A stretch of 6,239 bases of DNA. Source: Xanthobacteraceae bacterium (GTDB lineage: Bacteria > Pseudomonadota > Alphaproteobacteria > Rhizobiales > Xanthobacteraceae). Position 1 is the first letter of the stretch. Every line of letters starts with the position of its first letter. This document shows positions 1-6,239 of the stretch, in pieces. The notes beneath the pieces were generated by a model. It saw nothing but the letters and a program-made list of their open reading frames with translations, made no database searches and was not told where the DNA came from. The stretch spans positions 1 through 6,239 of the forward strand of contig JASHRY010000042.1 in assembly GCA_030037105.1 (NCBI GenBank). Direction: 5' to 3'. Made by a program: the position numbers and the translations under genes.

Positions 1-1
1 T

Positions 2-61
2 GCCCTCAAAATCGGAAATGAGCTTTTCGCGCTCAATCGGCCTTCCGGTCGCGCAGAGTCT
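2..61 (-). pseudogene. Possible remnant of a large serine recombinase (partial, at window edge)
   Basis: Read on the minus strand, this frame gives about 20 residues ending in TGRPIEREKLISDFEG and runs off the window. The pattern of a small-residue turn, I-x-R-(E/D)-K/L-(I/L), then an acidic -F-E-(G/A) resembles the stretch after the zinc ribbon of large serine recombinases of rhizobial mobile elements (family form roughly G-K-S-I-R-R-D-K-I-E-G-E-F-E). A stop codon lies directly upstream (64-62) and no recombinase N-terminus is visible up to 149, so if real it is a truncated fragment. A competing reading exists: an ATG at 69-67 in another frame has AGGA 8 bases upstream and stays open to the window edge (MDRDSARPEGRLSAKSSF...), which I do not recognise. 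The match is from memory of the family and is weak. Nothing else was found in 62-149. Confidence 0.25.
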
Positions 62-149
62 CTATCCATGTTGTGCGTCCTATCTTTTTTCGATCTTTGA
101 TTAGACCCGATAACGGCGGTACGAATACGAGCTAAGTAACTGAATTAAT

Positions 150-212
150 TGGCGCTCCCTGGGGGACTCGAACCCCCGTTTTCGCCGTGAGAGGGCGATA
201 CTCCTCAACCAT
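150..212 (-). pseudogene. tRNA-Glu(CTC)-like fragment, 5' part missing
   Basis: On the minus strand this encodes everything from the D-loop to the 3' end of a tRNA. The anticodon stem TCGCC/GGCGA encloses the 7-base loop CTCTCAC, so the anticodon is CTC (Glu). A 4-base variable loop follows, then the T-arm GGGGG-TTCGAGT-CCCCC, the acceptor 3' strand AGGGAGC, discriminator G and an encoded CCA (152-150). The short variable loop and G discriminator fit bacterial tRNA-Glu. The partner acceptor strand GCTCCCT and the 5' side of the D-stem are absent. Where they should lie, upstream of 212, there is a T-rich stretch on this strand (TTTTTGCTTTTTTT). GCTCACA, at 241-235, is the nearest thing to the lost acceptor strand. 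I infer a broken or partial tRNA gene, such as the 3' fragment left by an element that integrated into a tRNA-Glu gene. The 3' half is well supported; non-function is inferred from the missing pairing. Confidence 0.65.
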
Positions 213-532
213 TTCCCAAAAAAAGCAAAAATTTTGTGAGCGACCATGAAGCCACCCATACGCTAGCATCTCATCATCCCCCATTAGCCTTTTAATGCCA
301 AAGTAATTCTTTAGGTTTTCGACGACGGCAGCGCGCAACGGACCACGCCGATACGATCAGCAAAGCGTCAACCTTGGCTATTTTGAGCACCGTGCGGGCT
401 TTTCGCCCAGGAGTGGATGATGTGATCATGAGATCGGTGCTTTTGCTTCCCCAGCGCTTCCCCGCCTCGTCATTGGAGTTGCGGCCCAAAATGGGCATGT
501 ATAAATATATCAGTTATTTCAGGTAGTTGGCA
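213..532. other. A/T-richer stretch without a convincing gene
   Basis: About 320 bases between the tRNA fragment and tRNA-Val. I count 88 G/C in the 180 bases from 181 to 360 (49%), clearly below the neighbouring lon gene. Two overlapping minus-strand frames are open: 498-292 (68 codons, starts MPILGRNSNDEAGK) and 338-132 (68 codons, starts MRAAVVENLKNYFG, running through the tRNA fragment). Neither has a clear ribosome binding site and I recognise neither. Because they overlap in different frames, they could be two pieces of one frameshifted gene. A GCCCA/TGGGC inverted repeat near 484-496 has no T-run after it, so it is not a good terminator for tRNA-Val. Confidence 0.4.
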
Positions 533-608
533 TGGTGGGCGGTGACGGGCTCGAACCGCCGACCCTCTCGGTGTAAACGAGATGCTCTACCAACTGAGCT
601 AACCGCCC
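533..608 (-). tRNA. tRNA-Val (anticodon TAC)
   Basis: A complete 76-base cloverleaf including encoded CCA (535-533). The acceptor stem is GGGCGGT/ACCGCCC with discriminator A. The D-arm is GCTC-AGTTGGTA-GAGC. The anticodon arm TCTCG-TTTACAC-CGAGA gives anticodon TAC, reading GUA and, when modified, other valine codons. The T-arm is GGCGG-TTCGAGC-CCGTC with one G-T pair. All stems pair, so the gene looks functional. It follows the lon terminator by 46 bases and probably has its own promoter. The DNA past its 3' end changes composition, as expected where a mobile element sits next to a tRNA gene. Confidence 0.97.
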
Positions 609-621
609 GCCGGGCCCGGCA

Positions 622-650
622 AGCTAAACGCCGGCGTTTCCGGCGCGCAA
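622..650 (-). promoter_or_regulatory. Candidate promoter of tRNA-Val
   Basis: On the minus strand TTGCGC (650-645) and TTAGCT (627-622) are separated by 17 bases, a sigma-70-like arrangement with a good -35 and a poor -10. Transcription would start near 614, only a few bases before the mature tRNA 5' end. The bases between the -10 and the start are nearly all G/C, which is typical of promoters of stable RNAs under stringent control. The spacer contains the palindrome AAACGCCGGCGTTT (626-639). This is inferred from spacing and position only. Confidence 0.35.
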
Positions 651-653
651 TAC

Positions 654-689
654 AAAAATGCCGAACCCGGGCCCCAGCTCGGGTTCGGC
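654..689 (-). terminator. Rho-independent terminator of lon
   Basis: Read on the minus strand, a perfect 10-bp G/C-rich stem GCCGAACCCG/CGGGTTCGGC (689-680 with 669-660) closes a 10-base loop and is followed by ATTTTTG, a run of five T (658-654). It begins 23 bases after the lon stop codon. Stem, loop and T-run meet the usual criteria. It separates lon transcription from tRNA-Val. Confidence 0.9.
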
Positions 690-712
690 GTTACCGGAGA
701 TAAACGCTATGC

Positions 713-3136
<2,424 letters not shown>

Positions 3137-3272
3137 CCGATCCTATCTGAATATCCGTCGATGACCAGGGTCCGTACCTTGCCACCGCGACCAGCGCCTG
3201 CTCGGTCAACTTAGCCCGTCGCCCGGGGAGATCGTACTCTGCGGCCCTGTTTGGGGCATTTTTCCCACCTTA

Positions 3273-3301
3273 AGATGGCGTTTGCCGGGGCCGCGTTCAA
3301 G
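3273..3301 (-). promoter_or_regulatory. Candidate RpoH (sigma-32) heat-shock promoter of lon
   Basis: On the minus strand CTTGAA (3301-3296) and CCATCT (3278-3273) are 17 bases apart. This resembles the heat-shock consensus CTTGAA ... CCCCATnT, where the equivalent distance is usually 15-16. The start would fall near 3265, leaving a leader of about 130 bases before lon. Lon is heat-shock regulated in many proteobacteria, which supports the reading. No transcription data are available here and the spacing is one base long. Confidence 0.45.
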
Positions 3302-3341
3302 AAGCGGTCCCGCCGCAGCTGGCGACGGTACAACGATTCTT

Positions 3342-3380
3342 GACGAGGCTGTGAGGTGCGAGGCCGCGTCGGCCGCAACC
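3342..3380 (-). repeat. Motif pair shared with the clpX leader (copy downstream of clpX)
   Basis: Read on the minus strand, this carries GGTTGCGGCCG (3380-3370), then TCACAGCCTCGTC (3354-3342), just after the clpX stop codon. Identical 11-base and 13-base words occur in the clpX leader at 4691-4681 and 4706-4694, in the opposite order. The 11-base word here overlaps a small GGCCG-ACG-CGGCC hairpin (3374-3362) that has no T-run, so I do not call it a terminator. No function is known to me. Confidence 0.5.
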
Positions 3381-3401
3381 CGAAACGGGCCGCGACCTGC
3401 A

Positions 3402-4667
3402 TCAGGCGCTGGTGGCGCTTTTCTCGGTGCGTTCGGCGTAGATATAGAGAGGTCGAGATTTTCCTTCGACCACGTCGGGACCGATCACTACCTGCTCGAC
3501 GCTCTCCAAGCCGGGAAGATCGAACATCGTATCGAGCAAGATTGCTTCCATGATGGAGCGCAGGCCCCGCGCGCCGGTCTTGCGCTCGATCGCTTTCTTG
3601 GCGACGACGCTCAGCGCTTCGTCTTGGAAGGTAAGTTCGGTGTTCTCCATCTCGAACAAACGCTGGTACTGTTTGACGAGCGCGTTCTTCGGCTCGACCA
3701 GAATTCTCTTCAAAGCTTCCTCGTCGAGATCCTCGAGCGTGGCGATGACCGGCAGACGGCCGACGAATTCCGGGATCAGCCCGAACTTCAAGAGGTCCTC
3801 CGGCTCGACCTTGCGGAGGATTTCGCCGGTGCGCCGTTCGTCCGGCGCCTGAACCGTGGCACCGAAGCCGATCGAAGTGGACGTGCCGCGCGCCGCGATG
3901 ATCTTCTCGAGGCCGGCAAAGGCGCCGCCGCAGACGAACAGGATGTTGGTCGTGTCGACCTGCAAGAACTCCTGCTGCGGATGCTTGCGACCGCCTTGCG
4001 GCGGCACGGAAGCGATCGTGCCTTCCATGATCTTGAGCAGCGCCTGCTGCACGCCTTCGCCCGACACGTCGCGGGTGATCGATGGATTGTCGGACTTGCG
4101 CGAGATCTTGTCGATCTCGTCGATATAGACGATGCCGCGCTGCGCCCGCTCGACGTTGTAGTCGGAGGCCTGCAGGAGCTTCAGGATGATGTTCTCGACG
4201 TCCTCGCCGACATAGCCCGCTTCTGTCAACGTGGTCGCGTCGGCCATCGTGAAAGGCACGTCGAGGATGCGCGCCAGCGTCTGCGCCAGCAGCGTCTTGC
4301 CGGAACCGGTCGGTCCGATCAGCAGAATATTCGACTTGGCCAGTTCGACGTCGTTGTGCTTGGCCGCGTGGTTGAGCCGTTTGTAGTGGTTGTGGACGGC
4401 GACCGACAGAACCCGCTTGGCCGGCGACTGGCCGATCACGTAGTCATCGAGGACCTTACAGATCTCTTTCGGCGTCGGAATGCCGTCGCGGTTCTTCACC
4501 AGCGAGGATTTGTTTTCCTCGCGGATGATGTCCATGCAGAGTTCAACGCACTCGTCGCAGATGAAAACCGTGGGACCGGCGATCAGCTTGCGGACCTCGT
4601 GTTGGCTCTTGCCGCAGAACGAGCAATAGAGCGTGTTTTTCGAGTCGCTGCCGCCGACCTTGGTCAT
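3402..4667 (-). CDS. clpX: ATP-dependent Clp protease ATP-binding subunit ClpX
   Basis: ClpX is the AAA+ unfoldase that recognises substrates (including ssrA-tagged proteins), unfolds them and feeds them into ClpP; in alphaproteobacteria it also acts in cell-cycle proteolysis. The 421 residues are the normal length. The N-terminal zinc domain has Cys15, Cys18, Cys37 and Cys40. Walker A is GPTGSGKT (118-125), the pore-1 loop GYVG (151-154), Walker B IVYIDEID (179-186) and the pore-2 loop RKH (227-229). The IGF loop that docks on ClpP is at 266-268, the arginine finger lies in GRLP (Arg304) and sensor 2 in GARGLR (Arg367). All key elements are present. The start is firm: AGGAGA at 4680-4675 sits 7 bases before the ATG. 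It lies 343 bases after clpP, so it probably also has its own promoter, and no clear terminator follows it. Confidence 0.98.
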   Translation of the reverse strand: MTKVGGSDSKNTLYCSFCGKSQHEVRKLIAGPTVFICDECVELCMDIIREENKSSLVKNRDGIPTPKEICKVLDDYVIGQSPAKRVLSVAVHNHYKRLNHAAKHNDVELAKSNILLIGPTGSGKTLLAQTLARILDVPFTMADATTLTEAGYVGEDVENIILKLLQASDYNVERAQRGIVYIDEIDKISRKSDNPSITRDVSGEGVQQALLKIMEGTIASVPPQGGRKHPQQEFLQVDTTNILFVCGGAFAGLEKIIAARGTSTSIGFGATVQAPDERRTGEILRKVEPEDLLKFGLIPEFVGRLPVIATLEDLDEEALKRILVEPKNALVKQYQRLFEMENTELTFQDEALSVVAKKAIERKTGARGLRSIMEAILLDTMFDLPGLESVEQVVIGPDVVEGKSRPLYIYAERTEKSATSA

Positions 4668-4680
4668 GGCTTAATCTCCT

Positions 4681-4706
4681 CGGCCGCAACCAAGACGAGG
4701 CTGTGA
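4681..4706 (-). repeat. Motif pair shared with the region after clpX (copy in clpX leader)
   Basis: On the minus strand TCACAGCCTCGTC (4706-4694) is followed two bases later by GGTTGCGGCCG (4691-4681), which runs directly into the clpX ribosome binding site. The same two words recur downstream of clpX at 3354-3342 and 3380-3370 in reversed order. Their position next to the Shine-Dalgarno sequence would allow a role in translation control, but that is speculation. Confidence 0.5.
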
Positions 4707-4959
4707 CCATTTGCAACCGTCCAGAGCGAGAACTCGAATCGAGCCGGCGCGTTCGCGACGCTCGCTACGGGCCTAACCCACCGCTTATCCCCTTTGGCGA
4801 ACTCCCGGAATTGGCGTTTTCTGGGTTAACCAAATGCAAACATGCCCGGCGACCGGGATCAAGTCCTTGTACCTATTTCTCCCCCCGCCGAAGCATCTGC
4901 GTCACAGCGGCGCAACGATCCGGGCTCATAATGACTGGAAAATGCGTCCAATCGGTTAA

Positions 4960-4979
4960 ATGGCCGGTTTTCCGGCCAT
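4960..4979 (-). terminator. Candidate terminator of clpP
   Basis: A perfect 8-bp stem ATGGCCGG/CCGGCCAT with an AAAA loop lies 31 bases after the clpP stop codon. On the minus strand it is followed by TTAACC, so the T-run is only two or three bases. It may be a weak or leaky terminator, or an mRNA-stabilising hairpin allowing some readthrough into clpX. Confidence 0.5.
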
Positions 4980-5010
4980 ACGAGCAATCGATGTGCCAGC
5001 GGCAGCGAAC

Positions 5011-5658
5011 CTAGGCCGCGGCTTTTCCCGCCGTCGCCGGCTCGTCCGGCCGCTTTTCAATGACTTGGTCGATGATGCCGAACGTCTGAGACTCCTCCGC
5101 CGACATGAAATGGTCACGGTCCAGTGTGTTTTCGATCGAATCGTAGTCCCTGCCGGTATGGCGGACGTAGATCTCGTTCAGCCGACGCTTCACTTTCATG
5201 ATGTCCTCGGCGTGCCGGACGATGTCCGAAGCTTGGCCCTGAAAGCCGCCCGAGGGTTGGTGCACCATGATTCGCGCATTGGGCAGCGCGAAGCGTAGGC
5301 CCGCCTCGCCGGCGGCCAGCAGCAACGAGCCCATCGACGCCGCTTGCCCGATGCAGAGGGTCGAGACCTTCGGCCGGATGAACTGCATCGTATCGTAGAT
5401 CGCCAACCCGGAGGTCACGACGCCGCCCGGCGAGTTGATGTACATCGAGATCTCTTTCTTGGGGTTTTCGGCCTCCAAAAAGAGCAGTTGGGCGACGATC
5501 ACCGACGCCACGTGGTCGTCCACCGGCCCGGTCAGGAAGACAATCCGCTCCCGCAAAAGCCGCGAATAAATGTCGAATCCACGCTCGCCCCGGCTGGTAT
5601 TCTCGATGACCTGCGGGATCAGATATTGGGCGTGCGTTTCAGGCGGTTCGCGGTCCAT
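5011..5658 (-). CDS. clpP: ATP-dependent Clp protease proteolytic subunit ClpP
   Basis: ClpP forms the tetradecameric serine-peptidase chamber that degrades proteins delivered by ClpX or ClpA in the cytoplasm. At 215 residues it is slightly longer than the E. coli precursor (207). The catalytic serine is in GQAASMGS (Ser108), the histidine in MVHQPSGG (His133) and the aspartate in DRDHF (Asp181), so the triad is complete. The N-terminus carries a short probable propeptide before the conserved [28 protein letters not shown] region (12-35). The C-terminal tail is Ala-rich (ending AGKAAA). The start is supported by AAAGG at 5669-5665, six bases before the ATG. The gene lies 100 bp after tig, with a candidate promoter in that gap. 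Alphaproteobacteria often carry several clpP genes; linkage to tig and clpX marks this as the main copy. Confidence 0.98.
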   Translation of the reverse strand: MDREPPETHAQYLIPQVIENTSRGERGFDIYSRLLRERIVFLTGPVDDHVASVIVAQLLFLEAENPKKEISMYINSPGGVVTSGLAIYDTMQFIRPKVSTLCIGQAASMGSLLLAAGEAGLRFALPNARIMVHQPSGGFQGQASDIVRHAEDIMKVKRRLNEIYVRHTGRDYDSIENTLDRDHFMSAEESQTFGIIDQVIEKRPDEPATAGKAAA

Positions 5659-5700
5659 ATTCGACCTTTCTCCGATTTTCTAGCCGGAAATCGAATCGAT

Positions 5701-5728
5701 AAGATAATAGCTTCCGCCGCTTTCGCAA
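5701..5728 (-). promoter_or_regulatory. Candidate promoter of clpP
   Basis: On the minus strand TTGCGA (5728-5723) is followed after 16 bases by TATCTT (5706-5701); an overlapping TATTAT lies at 5709-5704. The start would be near 5694, giving a leader of about 36 bases before the clpP ATG. The short A/T-rich -10 stands out in G/C-rich surroundings. The sigma factor cannot be told from this; the -35 also shares TTG with the alphaproteobacterial RpoH -35 (CTTG). Confidence 0.45.
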
Positions 5729-5758
5729 CGGGCAGGCTCCCGATCCGGAAGGCCGGCC

Positions 5759-6239
5759 TTACGAAGCAGCCGCCAGATCGTCCGCTTCGGAGGCCTCGAC
5801 GGCTTGCCGAAGTTCCTCCTTGGTGACGTGCCGGTCCGTTACCTTGGCGTGTGCCAGGATGTGGTTGACCACCTTCTCTTCGAAGATCGGGCCGCGGATT
5901 TCGTTCAGAAGATCGGGATTCTTCCGATAGACTTCAACGATCTGGCGCTCCCGGCCGGGAAAGCTCCGCGCCCGCTCGTAAAGCACCTTGCTGATCTCCT
6001 CCTCGGCGACCTTGATTCCGGCCAGTTCACCGATCTCGGCCAAAACAAGCCCGAGCCGCACCCGGCGCTCGGCGAGAGCATGATATTCGGTGCGCTCCGC
6101 CTCTTCCGTCGTGCCGTCATCGGCGAAACTGCGGCCGAGCGACTTTCGTTCGGACTCGCCCTGTGCCCAGATTGCCTCGAACTCGCGTTCGACGAGTTGC
6201 TGCGGCAGTTCGAACCTGTATTTCTTATCAAGCGCGTCG
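5759..6239 (-). CDS. tig: Trigger factor (ribosome-associated chaperone), C-terminal part
   Basis: Trigger factor binds the ribosome at the tunnel exit, shields nascent chains and has a prolyl isomerase domain. Only the last 159 residues are in the window, with the reading frame starting at 6238; the ribosome-binding and isomerase domains lie beyond the edge. The visible part is the helical C-terminal substrate-binding domain. It begins KYRFELPQQLVEREFEAIW, continues with an RVRLGLVLAEIGE helix and ends with the typical YRKNPDLLNEIRGPIFEEK and VVNHILAHAKVTDRHVTKEEL segments before an acidic, Ala-rich tail. The frame is open to the window edge and shows no damage. The stop TAA (5761-5759) is followed by a 100-bp gap to clpP without a clear terminator. 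The tig-clpP-clpX-lon order is widely conserved in proteobacteria. Confidence 0.96.
   Translation of the reverse strand, partial: DALDKKYRFELPQQLVEREFEAIWAQGESERKSLGRSFADDGTTEEAERTEYHALAERRVRLGLVLAEIGELAGIKVAEEEISKVLYERARSFPGRERQIVEVYRKNPDLLNEIRGPIFEEKVVNHILAHAKVTDRHVTKEELRQAVEASEADDLAAAS

Larger units (their letters stand above)
4668..5010. other. clpP-clpX spacer (343 bp), regulatory but no gene
   Basis: No credible gene is present. In order of clpX transcription it holds the hairpin after clpP (4979-4960); a weak sigma-70-like pair TTGGAC (4951-4946) and TATGAG (4930-4925) with a short 15-base spacer; a small inverted repeat CCCGG-TCG-CCGGG near 4855; the palindrome GGTTAACC (4824-4831); the shared motif pair (4706-4681); and the clpX ribosome binding site. 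The length suggests independent clpX expression with a long leader, but I cannot place the promoter with confidence. Confidence 0.5.

Noticed and set aside
3211..3402. 63-codon minus-strand frame whose ATG overlaps the clpX stop
   Set aside because: The overlap looks like translational coupling, but the protein is Arg-rich without a known pattern and runs through the lon promoter candidate.
3282..4706. 474-codon open frame on the plus strand
   Set aside because: Antisense to the whole of clpX, with Asp/Arg/Leu-rich low-information protein sequence; a codon-bias shadow.
4703..5014. 103-codon plus-strand frame in the clpP-clpX spacer
   Set aside because: No recognisable domain, no convincing ribosome binding site and a composition that looks random; it also crosses the clpP hairpin.
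5749..5760. Perfect palindrome AAGGCCGGCCTT at the tig stop codon
   Set aside because: It has no loop and no T-run after it, and a 12-base palindrome of this composition is plausible by chance; not called a terminator.
5344..5826. 160-codon plus-strand frame across the clpP start and tig end
   Set aside because: Antisense to clpP and tig coding sequence and to the clpP promoter; no recognisable domain.

Overview
The window is a chromosomal segment of a GC-rich alphaproteobacterium, most likely of the Hyphomicrobiales (Rhizobiales). The evidence is the protein sequences (for example the Lon N-terminus with [20 protein letters not shown] and a ClpX with the alphaproteobacterial [22 protein letters not shown] start) and the gene order tig-clpP-clpX-lon. 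That placement is inference from family knowledge; no database was searched. Every gene supported here reads on the minus strand, so the biological order runs from high to low coordinates.

Layout in the direction of transcription: the C-terminal third of trigger factor (tig, cut by the window end, stop at 5759); a 100-bp gap holding a candidate promoter; clpP (5658-5011) followed by a hairpin; a 343-bp spacer without a credible gene; clpX (4667-3402); a 265-bp gap with a heat-shock-like promoter; lon (3136-713) followed by a strong intrinsic terminator; then tRNA-Val(TAC) (608-533, CCA encoded), reached through a run of three palindromes. Below about 530 the character changes. The DNA becomes visibly richer in A/T and has no convincing intact gene. 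It carries a tRNA-Glu(CTC)-like gene that keeps only the part from the D-loop to the CCA end, and at the very edge a short reading frame resembling the middle of a large serine recombinase. I read 1-532 as a probable scar or margin of a mobile element next to a tRNA gene.

The four proteins form the classic bacterial protein quality-control cluster. Trigger factor receives nascent chains at the ribosome. ClpX unfolds substrates and feeds them into the ClpP peptidase chamber. Lon degrades misfolded and selected regulatory proteins on its own. Each gene has its own leader (100, 343 and 265 bp), so they are probably separate or only partly coupled transcripts rather than one tight operon.

I found no new biological system in the genes themselves; they are intact and canonical. 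The points worth a second look are the scarred tRNA region at 1-532, the absence of the HU gene that usually follows lon, a pair of short motifs shared by the two non-coding regions flanking clpX, and the RpoH-like promoter before lon.
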